Program-made: the position numbers and the translations under genes
DNA from: Uloborus plumipes
Lineage: Eukaryota > Arthropoda > Arachnida > Araneae > Uloboridae
DNA: 64,000 bases
Assembly: GCA_038373865.1 (NCBI GenBank)
Contig: JAXGGA010000495.1
Coordinates: 1-64,000, forward strand
Direction of reading: 5' to 3'
Shown here: one piece after another, positions 24,301 through 34,603 of the stretch
Layout: every line of letters begins with the position of its first letter
How positions within the stretch are numbered: the first letter of the stretch is position 1
Notes under the pieces: model-generated
Database searches by the model: none
What the model was told of the DNA's origin: nothing
The model's input: the letters and a program-made list of their open reading frames with translations, nothing else

Positions 24301-27300
24301 TTTCAGACAAAAGTTGTGCGAAATTTTGTAAAAAGAAAAAAAGTGGAATAAATAACGGGAGAAATAGATACCTAAAGGAACAATCCAGAGAAGTTGGAGT
24401 CAAAAACAGGAGAGAGAGAGAGAGTTGGCAGGTTAGGTAGTATGATCTTCCTATACCCATTCTAGTGGACAAGGGGAATGAAACAGTTACATTTTAAAGC
24501 CATGTTGGAGTGAATTTTTTACCTTTCGAGCAAAGAAAATTTGCTTTTGTGATCAAGTGTCAATACTTTCGGAACCCCTCCCTCCTAAATATGTCTGAGA
24601 GTAACATTAGTTTTAAATTGAAACTCATAAGTATCGCACTCACTCATTTCTGATAATTCTTATAACTTTAATGAAGCTTACCTCATCTTTGCTTTTCTTA
24701 TCTTTACTCGATCTACCAGTCTGACTATGAGAAGTCTGAATTGGCTCCTGAAAATGGGAAAGACACAATTAACAAATGTTTTGAAGATTTAAAAAGTAAT
24801 TATAACTGAAGAAAATAATTTGCAATGCTATAACTATTTGCATTACTCACTGACTAAAGAATCACTGTTTTGTTCTTTGAAAATAGCTTAATGTTTAATC
24901 CATGCATGCAAGCATTACTCATAAAGAATTATCCAAATTAAACTATATATCAATGAATATCCTACAAATATAAGACAAGAAAGGTAAAATATAAACGAAG
25001 ATGACAATAAAAAGATAAAAGGAATAACCTTAATAACACACACATTTTCTAGCAATCAATCTAATACAGGGGTGGCCAACCATTTTAGGGAGAGTGCCAC
25101 TATCTGGAAAGAAAAAGCTCAGCGTGCCACATTGTATTTTTCCAACAAACTGAAACTTTTTTTAAGGTTGAAAATAGATTTTATGTTGCCTGACTATGTA
25201 ATTCTTACTCAAATCAAACATTTTTTTCTCGTAAATCTGAGTAATTGAAATTAAAATGATAATAAAGATAAAACAAGTCCGAACTTAAGAGTTAACATTA
25301 ATAAACACTGTTATAGGTTCTTGTCAGCTGGGTTATGCTTAAAATAGAAACAAATAACATCAAACATTCTATTTTAAACTCACACAGTCTGCACTTAATG
25401 TGGTTTATGATTCTGTATCTTTTTTACCAAGTCTTTAATTTTAGGATTAGTTCTTGAGAATTCTAAGTTTAAGTGTTTTAAGTGCTATCAATTAATATTC
25501 AACGGTATGTAAATTTTTATACATTCATAACAAAAAATATTTGTTTAGAAACGTATATTGAACCAAATCTACAACAGCATGTGACTGCTAAAGTGTGTAA
25601 ATGAAAAATTTTTTGTTGGTACAAATTTCCAAATTTCAATATAACGTGTATGACTTTCGGTTGAAGAAAACTCTTATATTTGATTACCAATGAGAAAGGT
25701 TAGTAATTCAATTTGGATTTCAGGAGGGAAACAAGTAGTGTCTTGCAGAGAAACAGACAAAGAATTTGAAAAGATCAGCATTTTTTTTTATTATCCTGAA
25801 AATCATCAAACCTAACACTGAATGAATACTTAAAATAGGTTTAAAATTTTCTCCATATATCATTGGAAAATCATTAAATTTGGGTTGCTACTTTCAGTAT
25901 TATTTTTTTATGTTTTATTCTTTTTACTCCAAAGTAGAGATGGAACGAAGCGGCATTTGGCCGAAGCGCCGAATACCGAAGCTTCGGCCAACTAATGGCC
26001 GAAGCTTCGGCTGGCGCACATATTGAAGTTTTTGGATTAAATGCATAATAAATGCGTAGAGTTTTACACTTTTCTCCATATGTTTTAATATTCTTAGCGT
26101 TACACAATATTTTCAGCTTACTGTGGCATTCTTAAATTGATTTCATTAATTAAAGTTTATTTTTATTTTGGTTGTTTTTATTTTAATGTTCTTAGTATTA
26201 CACAATATTTTTAGCTTTCTGGGTCATTCTTAAATTAATTTCACTAATTAAAAGTTTTCTTGTTTTGTTTTGCTTTGTACTGCTAGTACAAGAAAAGACG
26301 ACATTACTATTTTTGTATTGCAAATTAGTAGTAGGAAGCTCTACTTGGAACATGAAAAGCTCAGTCTGCAATTCAGTTGATGTTTTATAATAAAAAAACT
26401 GATATGATCATGTATTATACCATAGAACTACCCAATCTACTACTATTTACGCTGTGTTATATATTTATCTTAATATTCTTAATGCAAAATGCTTCAGTTT
26501 TTGGTGAATTCGAAAAAATAGTAGGGTAAAAGCACCAGTAGTCGGCTATTTAAGAGATCTTTTGTTGATCTTGGCTAACCTAGAACTTTCAGCTATCAAT
26601 ACAGTAACAAAAACAAGGTAAAACTTTACAAGGATGAACATTTCTGATAGTGAATCATCTACTTGTTTCAGATATTAAAAAAAAAATTATGTTAAAATCC
26701 AAGCTGTTGTCAACACTAATAAATGTTCCAATAGTCGGCCACAGAATCATCTTACCTGAAAAATAAGCAGAGTCGCAATCTTGGATGACGGGCCCAACAT
26801 TTAAAATGAAATGACTCATTACTAATTCAAGAAAAAGTACCCGAAACTTAACTGCCACTGATTGATGATTGAGGATAAGTACATGAATGTGTGAATGCGT
26901 CACATCTGATTTTGAATTAAAAATGTACTACTATTTATGAGGAGTTTTATGTCATTGTGGCCGACTACTGGAGTACTTACCCTATCATGCATTCTTTTTT
27001 ACTTGTCTTTCATTCGCTGCATAAATTTCAGGCCGAAGCGGCCGAAGCACAACTCATGCTTCGGCCAGACCGAAGCTTCGGCAATTTGGGCAAATTGGCC
27101 GAAGCTTCGGCCCGGCCGAAGCTTCGTTCCATCTCTACTCCAAAGTAGAGAGTAAAAAACTGAAGTTTCATCATAAAAGAACGTAAATGGCCTACACTGG
27201 TTTAGGAAACTTTTTTTTGTACAATCTTAAATTTAAATTACTTAAACGCTGGATATAAAATAGCTAAATTCAATTGCTATTCTTCATTCCTAAGTAGCAA

Positions 27301-30300
27301 GTCCTCATTGCTTTCCTTCCAGATATTTTAAAGAACACACTCCCTAAAATTCTAAAATCTTATGACTATTTTCCCCTTGGATAGCTATCACACATTTCAA
27401 TGAATGAGTAACTTGCCATAGTCTCCTCTTTTTTCTAGGGAAAGTTCATAAAACATTCCGACCTCTAATTCATAGTTTGTTAATACAGTGAACTCTACAA
27501 GGTCACCAACAGAGAAAAAGTCTTCCTTGGCAAGGAGTTTGTGATAGATAATTCGGTGACACTTATGAAGTTTTTAAAACAATTTACTTTCAAGAATGGA
27601 ATAAAAAGGCTTCATTTCTGCAGACACTTAATTGTCATAATATCATTGTATTTATCAGTGTAAGGGTTTTAGGTTTTTATTAATATTTTTGAGATCGACA
27701 TTTTTTCCTCAATTTTAGAATTTATTTCAAAAAGTCTTCATGCTGCGGGTTGGCCACCACCGATCTAATATGTCACAGCACAGAGCACTCGGCTACTCAG
27801 TATCTCCATATATTATTTCTCTAAGCCGAATCCTATACCCGGTCGAAACTCGCTCATTTCTTTATCAAATTGCATGAAAATTTATGATTTTGAAGCTTAT
27901 CCCGCGGGCTATTGACGAAAATTAGACCCACCCTCTAAAAAGAGTCTGTTCGTTTTTTATTCGAACTTCAATTTTTGGGCACAAAATTGACTCTATCTAG
28001 CAAAATAATTGTCGTATCGTCTCCATTTTGATTTCATTCGAAAGATTAAAAAAAATGCGTTCTTTAGAACGTTTCTCCGCTAGCGCCGCGTAACGAGAAT
28101 CTCGAAAATCCACGTTTAAGCGACTTATAAGCGATTGAACTTTGAAAAAGTTAAATTTTTTGCTCAACTGTTAAAATCGTTACCATTGTTGTTCAAATCA
28201 ATTTTAAATGCGACATTTCAAGCCAAGGCTTAGCTCGGTAAACCTTAATTGTAACTTTTATTGTTTCAAAATACTATGGTAGTTTTGCGATAACGTTAGT
28301 ATTTAGTTTAGTAGTAGCCTTGGGTATTTGATTTTAATATAGGGTATCACTTTTGTAGTAGTTTTAAAAGTGAACGTGCCTTTGATCTCTTTGAAAAGTT
28401 GTCAGAACGACGGCAGTTGATGGCGATGTCGTGCAAACATACAAGATTTTACATTTTTTTTTTTGCGGAATTCCGCACGGGTCACCTAGTGCCTCTAAAT
28501 TAAACTAAGTGACTTGTAAATAAATGTTTTTTTCTTTAATTAAAATAGTTAACATACATTTTTGAACACTCTGATTTTTCAACAATTTCTTATGTGCAAA
28601 CTAAACAAAATTTTTATGAATTGAAAAGCTTTAAATACCTTGAAAAACAAAAATACTTTCATGAATTTCACTTTACAAAATTTTATTAGTAAAAAAAAAA
28701 TATATTTTTCATTTAAAAACTAAAATTGACGATATTTAGGAACTATCTCAGTTAAATATGGAGAAACCTTATCTTTACTGTGTAAGAAAGAATGTATTCT
28801 TGATTGAATTTACAAAAATCTGCAATTATTAACTGAACACTTTACAATGACGAATTTTCTGTAACAGAATTCAAGTTTTAAAACTCAAATTTTGTTCTTA
28901 AAAATTAGTATGCTTTACTAATTTTTAGTTTCTGCCAACGATGTAAAAAAATTTTCACCTTTTTAGTTCTTACTGTGTAGCCGAAGGTACTACCGTCTAC
29001 TCCCAACATTGAAATCTTCAGCAATTAGCAATTGATGAAAAGTAGCCAAAATTTCATTTTTACATTCAGGAAACTCAAAAAAGTAATTTAGTTAAAAACA
29101 GGTCATTTTGTAACTTAGTACATACTTTTAAAAAACTTTTAAATTTCCAAGCATCTTCGGATTCTATAATGAAGAAAGCAGAAATTAAACCTAAGAAGTT
29201 ACTTAGTAAAATTTCGTCTGGCAGAATCTCAAGAACTTTAGTGAAATATTTTTTTATTTCTTTCGGCTTTAAATTATTTCCTATTCCTTTTTTTTTTCAT
29301 TTGACTGAATTTAGTGCCCTTCCCAGCAGGGTGCCCCAAGCGGTTGCTTGTGTCACTTGCCTATAGTATATAAATGAGACTGAATGTCTGGAAATTTTTA
29401 AAAATAAAACAAAGATAAAGCTGTACACTGAATGTCTCTTGAATGCATAAGCGGATTTAAGGGGGTGCCAGGGGTGCGCCACACCCAACAATTTTAATTG
29501 CATTTTGAAAAAGCTTGAAATTAAAAATATTTCATCAGGAAGCATAGTTTGGAAAATAACATATTTTTTCATGGCGACAAACATATGCAAGTTAAGTTAC
29601 TTGAAAGCAAAACGAAAATGCAATATAATATGCAGTTTATTGTTTTTTCCGTGTATCACCACACATTGCTAGTGCGAGAGAAATAGGACTGTACTACGTT
29701 TTTAGAATAACAGTACATTTTTCCAGTTGAAAAAAATAAATAAATAAGTAAATAATTGAATGCAAGAAAACACACTTGTCATTCAGTGCTGCATTGTAGA
29801 ATAATTATCTATATCAATAAAAATGAGTGAATGCTTGTATGTTTGTTTGTATACTTGTTCTCTATACAAATCCACAGTTTGCGTCAGATTTTCATCAAAC
29901 TTGACACAGAGGTTCCTTGATGCCCTAGAATTCTCATAGGCGGGGTCTTAAAATTTTAAAAAATCTAAAAAGCTCAAATTCAAGTTTTTTGTCAAAAAAT
30001 GACCCTTTTATATGAATCTCGCCTATTATTAGGCCTATTTTTTAAATCGACATGAGCCTTTAGGTTACAAATTGATAAAATTTATGGTATTTAAATATTA
30101 GCATTTTCCAACAAAGATTAAAATTAAAACAATGAATTTTCATTTCAAGACTCACCTATTTCATTTTAGCATGAAATAAGTCAAAAACAATTATAATTCA
30201 TGTTCTCATTTGGCATAAAATTTGTATGATACAGAAATACATGGATTAAAAGACTTATACATGTTTCGCTTTTAGCTGGTAATATTTTTCTGTGAACTTT

Positions 30301-33053
30301 CCGTGATAATTAAGTTCTTTTGGGAGTTTGTACCTAGAACTTTTTGTACAACCATGTGGACTGAATTCAACCAAATGGCTTTTAAAAATGGCATTTAAAA
30401 TCAGAAAATGCTGCCCGTCAAATTGAACCATAGACAACATGCCAGTGGACGCGGCAAAACACAGACATGTATATTTAATTTTCACATTTTGGTGAGACTA
30501 TTTTTCTGTAAACGTTTAACTTTCTGTAATATTTTACATTTTTCAAAGTTTGTACTTAAGAGACAGATTGATGCAAATTTTTATATACCCAAATAAGAAT
30601 AGAATTCTTCCAATTTTTTTTTCTTTTCTGAATGCTATGTTGTATTAATACGCACCCAGGCAATGCCGGGTATAAAGCTAGTATACTATATAAATGGATA
30701 TTTATTGATGAATCATTCAATTTCTTTCACTTTGAAACAAACATGGCAAAAAAAAAAAAAAAAAGCATGTCATAGTAATGTACTTCTTTAGTAAAATCTG
30801 TTCCGAAAAAGAAAAAACAGCATTTTTCCGGTAAATTTTCAAAATTTACCAAAAAATATCTTGTTTGTTCTGGGTACACTCCACACCTTATGAGCCCCGG
30901 CTTTGTTGTACCTACAGAATTCAGTCTAAATCCACCTATGTTTGAGGGAAATAAAGAAAAATGAAGTGGGCAGAGCATGATTTTTTTTTTTTTTTTTGCC
31001 TGCATATTAAAAAAAAAAAAAAAAAAAAGATTGAGCTAGCTTTGATTCTAAATGCTTCAAGTAGACAAAGTTAAAACACTAAAATATATTGGCCCGAAGG
31101 AGTCATAAAATTTATTCCCTGAATTAAATAGGATAAGTGTTTTCATACTGCTAATTTAACTAGCACAGCTAAAATTTTATGATTTACTTCACAAGTAAAG
31201 TAAAGTCAACCAGAAAAAACTTTAAAATGCAAGAAAAAAAACTATTTACCTCACTGGAATCAACATCTTCATTTACATCTGAATCTTCTTCCGATGCAAC
31301 TGCTTCGTCAAGTTCTGGATCTAAATTTTTGTTTTCTTCCCACCTAAGTGGTTTCCTCCGCAAATCCGTTCTTGCTTTAACCTGCATAGTATTAAAGTCT
31401 TACTAAATATATAACTTGAAAATTTCACATAAAGTTTAGCGGGAGAATCATCATGCCGTAGGGTTCATAATAACGGTTAAATCTTGCAACTATAACTTTA
31501 TGAAAATTTGAGCTTATTTTCATTTGTTTAAACTTTAATTGTCAGTTAGATCAGTAATTTTGCCAAATAAAGCAGGGAATTATTTTAATGCTTTCTTTGC
31601 AAACAATGTCTTTTTATCCTAAAAGAGTTCCTTCCATGAGGGATGCAGCTTCTGGTTTAGGAGTGAGTGGGCACATTTTCGGAAAGGGAGGGCTCACAGT
31701 GAAATTTTTATGTAGAAAGGGTGTTGCAATTTCTTTGAAATATAAGTCTTAAAAAATGCTGTTTTAGACTATATTTGGTTGTTTATGAGTGGGGGTCATA
31801 AGCCCACCTCTGGATCCGTGCCTGTCAAGGAGCTTTTTGCCCTCCTTTCAAGTGAAGGCATCGGTTTTCCAATTACATACTTATTACATACTTAACGACA
31901 TTGCTTGATTATAGGAACTATAAAGTTTAGTTCAGCGATGTATGTGAAAAAAATTGCATTCCAAACACCAACATTAAATGGTAAAGATCCTGAATTTTCT
32001 TTTTATATCAACTGTGGCGACTTGGGTGGGAGGTGAATGCCCTGCATTTTTTCATTATCTAAGATAGCTTTGACTTTGAGAATTTTAATTTCAGGAAAAT
32101 TCTGTGGAGATAATAGAAACCCTAGCATCATCAAAATAGCTGCCTAACAGCTTCAATTTCCAAAAACTTCCACAGTTCTCTGACTTAAATAGTCTAAATT
32201 TGTATTGTTAAAATTGTGGATTTGAAATTTTATCTAAGCGAACCCTTACCTTTGCTTCAGTAAAGATAACATAAAATTGGGGAGTTTAGACTCTGATTTA
32301 GAATGAAATGCCAGGTAGTCTCCAGAATCTTCTGCTTCAATTACCAAAAGCCTTTCCTCAAACATTGATAAAACTATAAACTGATTTTTAAAACTAGAAT
32401 TTCAAAATATTTATGGGGGAGAGGGTGAGATTAACCCAGAGCACTGTAACCTGTCTGTCATTCAATTTGCTTTCACTGTCCAAGGTCCGAGCAGATTTTA
32501 AACAGGCCTGTCATTTAAGAGTGTTAGGGTATCAATAGTCCCCCCGCCCCCTCCCGGGCTATGCAAAAACAATGTGTTGAAATGACAGTGGGCATGGTTT
32601 TTGGCATAATTTACATTGAGAATATACTCTTAACACCCATCCCACCTCTCCTGTGAATTTTCCAAACGATAGGCCTAATTTTACATTTTAAGAATGCCAT
32701 GCATTCAGTACGAAAACTCTTAAACAATTTCAATTTGGACGACTAGACTTATTGAGTCTATTGAAAATTGAGATATTGCAACATCAAATACTAAATAAAA
32801 GTAACATCAAATTTTAGTGACATTTTAGTTCACAAAAATAAATATCTTTGTTCTGTGTTCAAAGCGCAAAATTGTGGAAAATGTTTTCCCCAGTAAAGAA
32901 GTGCTTCGCAAAACACCGCAACACATTTCTTTATAAATCTGTGTACAGCATGTTATTTTTACTCCTACTTTAAACTTACACAACACTCATTCACGTAAAA
33001 GTAGAAAAATATATAAAAACCTTTTGACCAGATTCTTTACTCTTCCCAGGCAT
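14601..33053 (-). CDS. TOR1AIP: Torsin-1A-interacting protein homologue (LAP1/LULL1 family), spliced gene
   Basis: LAP1 and LULL1 are single-pass membrane proteins of the inner nuclear envelope or ER whose luminal domain activates the AAA+ ATPase torsin by supplying an arginine finger. Four coding exons (33053-33021, 31381-31250, 24747-24682, 15350-14601) join in phase 0 to give about 326 residues. Residues 1-105 are a hydrophilic acidic and basic nucleo/cytoplasmic part, about 106-123 a membrane helix (WPILIFIGYFL), and 128-326 the luminal domain. Diagnostic is TTLIFHSFCDDQNAPYKRV at about 256-274, matching the human TLIFYKYCDHENAAFKDV stretch. Arg317, in VNRLTPSV, aligns with human LAP1 Arg563, the finger residue (my alignment by eye). 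At 326 residues it is shorter than human LAP1 because the N-terminal part is small. Exon 1 is the weakest part: its donor is GTTTTT. An alternative donor GTAAAG at 33040 could pair with an acceptor at 31375. Introns of 1.6, 6.4 and 9.3 kb are filled with transposons. Confidence 0.85.
15351..17191. other. TOR1AIP intron 3, proximal part
   Basis: Apart from the SINE at 16118-16279 this is AT-rich sequence with T- and A-runs. I see no exon-like frame and no further element with recognisable ends. Confidence 0.5.
16118..16279 (-). mobile_element. tRNA-derived SINE
   Basis: The insertion is 162 bp and is flanked by a 14 bp direct repeat TAGGCCAATAGTAG (16104-16117 and 16280-16293). Read on the minus strand it starts AGGGCCGTGGTAGCCCGATC, which contains an A-box-like TAGCCCGATCGG, followed about 40 bp later by a B-box-like GGGTTCGCTCGACC. 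This is the spacing of an internal RNA polymerase III promoter of tRNA origin. It ends with a short repeated GAAGT tail. It sits in TOR1AIP intron 3. Confidence 0.8.
18072..19494 (-). pseudogene. Truncated ZMYM1/TTF-type hAT transposase, split by a miniature element
   Basis: The start codon at 19494 opens MGPKKPSGSAFKKI, the lysine-rich beginning usual for ZMYM1-like hAT transposases. The frame runs to 19053, is broken by a 605 bp element, and resumes at 18439 in the same frame, ending with TAG at 18072. Joined, it is exactly 270 codons. The second part holds the TTF-type zinc finger: DHGPQTVDLSTF, then KWFYKTLANGERVRRNWLLY, CFPCLLFGK and SSSHRLCSIEWK, with Cys and His in the expected order. 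Family members continue for several hundred residues into the RNase H-like DDE catalytic domain. Here the frame stops right after the finger and I find no catalytic part in 17200-18071. It is therefore a deletion derivative that could bind transposon ends but not cut. Whether it was ever expressed is unknown. Confidence 0.85.
18448..19052. mobile_element. hAT-type miniature element (CAGTGGTTGG family), complete
   Basis: Its 605 bp run from CAGTGGTCGG to CCAACCACTG. The exact 8 bp target duplication is GTCTTACC (18440-18447 and 19053-19060). The subterminal parts are packed with GTAG/CTAC motifs. It interrupts the transposase frame of the surrounding hAT, and removing it with one duplication copy restores that frame. 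A truncated sister is at 224-378. Confidence 0.92.
20563..21430. repeat. Tandem duplication of hAT subterminal region
   Basis: The copies are 20563-21070 and 21073-21430. Without the 147 bp added by the Harbinger-type insertion in the first copy, the unit is about 363 bp. Shared landmarks are CCAAAACATAA, AAGTTCTACGTGATTTGTGG, AGTTTGTATAAGG, CTAGCTCTTGTTCTTACGAG and a poly-A tract before CCCTGGTTGCTGCG. The second copy leads directly into the true right terminus of the element. Confidence 0.85.
20683..20826. mobile_element. PIF/Harbinger-type miniature element
   Basis: The 144 bp element has ends GGGCCCTGCTCCACAT and its exact inverse, flanked by a 3 bp TAA duplication (20680-20682 and 20827-20829), the TSD type of PIF/Harbinger. 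The second copy of the surrounding tandem repeat lacks it and shows the empty site. Confidence 0.85.
21476..24681. other. TOR1AIP intron 3, distal part
   Basis: No exon was found. Contents are AT-rich unique sequence, a Helitron-related fragment at about 23446-23765, an ATA-repeat near 24025-24046 and a GA-repeat near 24411-24424. Confidence 0.5.
23446..23765 (+). mobile_element. Helitron fragment related to the copy at 29808-30681
   Basis: The stretch from TTGTTTGTATGTTTGTTCC through GATTTTCATCAA, CAGAGGTTCCTTGATGC and CACCTATTTCATTTTAGC matches the first half of the complete Helitron in TOR1AIP intron 2. Neither terminus is preserved here. Confidence 0.7.
24682..24747 (-). CDS. TOR1AIP: TOR1AIP coding exon 3
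   Basis: Twenty-two codons (EPIQTSHSQTGRSSKDKKSK, then DE) lie between acceptor TTTTCAG and donor GTAAGC, both in phase 0. The piece is hydrophilic, rich in Ser and Lys, and lies on the nucleo/cytoplasmic side of the membrane helix. Its length in whole codons means it could be skipped without breaking the frame. Confidence 0.75.
25935..27137. mobile_element. hAT-type element with GAAGC-rich ends, nested
   Basis: The ends TAGAGATGGAACGAAGC and GCTTCGTTCCATCTCTA are flanked by an exact 8 bp duplication CTCCAAAG (25927-25934 and 27138-27145). Subterminal regions repeat GGCCGAAGCTTCGGC many times, which probably makes strong hairpins or transposase sites. It sits inside the 25067-27762 hAT and contains a mariner-like element. 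Confidence 0.9.
26524..26982. mobile_element. Mariner-like miniature element (GGGTAAGTGCTCCAGTAG family), copy 2
   Basis: This is the sister of 12034-12487, reversed, with TA on both sides (26522-26523 and 26983-26984). It is the innermost of three nested elements in TOR1AIP intron 2. Confidence 0.75.
27803..28489 (+). mobile_element. Non-autonomous Helitron, copy A
   Basis: The 5' end is TCTCCATATATTATTTCTC. The 3' end has the hairpin GCGGAATTCCGC (28465-28476) followed by CACCTAG, fitting the CTRR terminus. It is flanked by A on the left and T on the right without target duplication, as expected for rolling-circle insertion. No Rep/helicase coding region is present. It lies in TOR1AIP intron 2. 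Confidence 0.88.
28490..29445. other. TOR1AIP intron 2, unassigned stretch
   Basis: This is AT-rich sequence. The 65-codon open frame from 29169 has no recognisable motif or splice context. No element ends are seen. Confidence 0.4.
29446..30940. mobile_element. Possible degenerate hAT-type element hosting a Helitron
   Basis: The left end CATAAGCGGATTTAAGGGGG and the right end AAATCCACCTATG are approximate inverses. Flanking octamers (CTTGAATG and TTTGAGGG) agree only partly, so the target duplication is eroded or absent. A C-rich or G-rich tract follows the left end, as in the other hATs here. The complete Helitron at 29808-30681 lies within. Confidence 0.4.
29808..30681 (+). mobile_element. 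Non-autonomous Helitron, second family
   Basis: It starts TCTATATCAATAAAAATGAG and ends with a hairpin CCCAGGCAATGCCGGG followed by TATAAAGCTAG. It lies between A (29807) and T (30682) with no target duplication. These are the standard Helitron landmarks. The interior encodes nothing recognisable. Fragments of the same family occur at 23446-23765 and 53730-53870. Confidence 0.88.
30950..31030. repeat. T-run and A-run low-complexity tracts
   Basis: There is a T-run at about 30980-30997 and a long A-run at about 31009-31028. A further A-run lies near 30750-30764. These are simple low-complexity sequence in TOR1AIP intron 2. Confidence 0.7.
31250..31381 (-). CDS. TOR1AIP: TOR1AIP coding exon 2
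   Basis: Forty-four codons run from VKARTDLRRKPLRWEENK to EDVDSSE, with acceptor TATGCAG and donor GTAAAT, phase 0 at both edges. The exon is basic at its start and strongly acidic at its end. An in-frame ATG overlaps the acceptor (31387), so an unspliced start cannot be excluded. Confidence 0.8.
31382..33020. other. TOR1AIP intron 1
   Basis: The sequence is AT-rich. G-rich and C-rich strings near 31660-31830 and 32530-32570 resemble transposon ends, but no matched pair with target duplication was found. Confidence 0.45.
33021..33053 (-). CDS. TOR1AIP: TOR1AIP coding exon 1 (probable)
   Basis: Eleven codons, MPGKSKESGQK, begin in an acceptable start context (AAAGGATGCC). The donor after it is GTTTTT, which is weak. 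A stronger internal donor GTAAAG exists. The phase agrees with exon 2, which is the main support. Confidence 0.55.
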
Positions 33054-33799
33054 CCTTTCCAAATTAAAAGAGCAGACACAAAGTTACTATTCAAATGAAA
33101 GCCACTTGCAGCAATAAATTACGACGATATGTAAACCAGCACAAGGAGTAATTTCATTTGGGAATTAAATATATTCCCTGAGACAACAGGACTTAGAAAT
33201 TTGGACTCATGGCTTTCATTTCAAAAAAACTTATTTCATCTTTTTTTGCCTCCGGAATTCCAAACTAAAACTTTCTTGAATTCACTTCACTTTTTATTGC
33301 ATGTTAAACAAGCTTTTTAGGGGAGTACTCTGTTAATACTCTTCATTTTAATTTATTTCCGAATAATAATGTTTCGTTGCTAAAAAAAACTATATTCTTA
33401 ATCAACCATCATGAAATTTCCTGTTCCTATTTCTTTTAAATCACTGGAGCAAAGTTAAGTTCTGAAGTGATCTGAAGAGGTTATTTGTTTTGATTTTGAC
33501 TTCTTGCTTTTTTTTTCCTTGAGAGATCACCGCAGTCCGCACAAACGTGCGCAACTCACAATTTAAATGTTCCTGAGAATCAAAAACCGCTCAGAAATTT
33601 CACGAAGATAAAATCAACTGTCTTCTATATAAAGTGCTGTGCTGCCTGAAACTAGAAGTGCAAAGATACTTTCAGCAAACTTTAACAGGTTTATTCTCTT
33701 GTTACTTTAACTGTGTTTGCATTTCCCTCCAAGTATGATTTTCAGATGTATATGTTCTGCTTTTACTCCAGCGACTTCACTGTACTTGAATTGTATCTA
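33054..33799. promoter_or_regulatory. Upstream region of TOR1AIP
   Basis: This is sequence between the predicted start codon and the 33808 hAT, presumably holding the 5' UTR and promoter of TOR1AIP. No TATA box or CpG-dense segment stands out. The assignment is by position only. Confidence 0.3.
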
Positions 33800-34547
33800 G
33801 TTAGCATCAAGGCCGTAGCCAGCGGGGGGGGTCAGGGGGTCAGAACCCCCCCCCGAAATTTTCAAACTTCAAAAGTTTTTAAAAAGTATTCACTAAAAAA
33901 GAAGAAAAAAAAAAAAGAAAATTTCTAGGTTTGATGGTCGGAGGTTCCCCCCCCCCCCCCGAAGTTGTGACGGGTCTGAGGTTTTTGATGATATAAAGAA
34001 AAATTAGAATAATAAAAATAAAAAAAATCCTTTGAATAAACTTGAATAGAGGTCATTCCATGTCAAGTGTACGAGGCCTCCCCACTCGACCCCCTCCGAT
34101 TTTGATGAAATTTTTTTTGGATGTATGTATAAGACTTGCATGAAACCATACCAGATTATAGCTCCATAAGCCTTATGGTTCAGCCAGTAAAAATTATTTT
34201 AGAAAGGCCTCTTTTTCGTGTCTTGAAAGAACTGTCCAAATCGTCAAGTTTGTGCTTTTATTGCTCGCGACCTAAGACGATTATCAGACTCAAATTTGGT
34301 GATTCTGATCACTGTTTAGGGTAGAATAGCCTACTTGTGTAACAGAAGCTCCATGCACTGTAGATTTTTTGCAATTTGCTGCCAAAGTTGGTAAAAAATC
34401 GTATTTTGGCAAATTTTGACCATACCTTATCAGCTTGTATCTGCTGAGAGAATGACTTTCTGAAGCTAATTCTTTCCTCGTTTGTAGCCTGATAGTTCGT
34501 CCGAAAGGTGTGCTAGTGGCATCTCGATAGCTCAAATAATTGCTGAA

Positions 34548-34572
34548 CTAGGTGACCCGTGCGGAATTCCGC

Positions 34573-34603
<31 letters not shown>

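Larger units (their letters stand above)
25067..27762. mobile_element. hAT-type transposon, 2.7 kb, sister of 4604-8201, reverse orientation
   Basis: It runs from CAGGGGTGGCCAACC to GGTTGGCCACCACCG and is flanked by an exact 8 bp duplication ATCTAATA (25059-25066 and 27763-27770). Body segments match 4604-8201 in reverse. It carries a further hAT at 25935-27137 and lies in TOR1AIP intron 2. No transposase frame is preserved. Confidence 0.9.
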
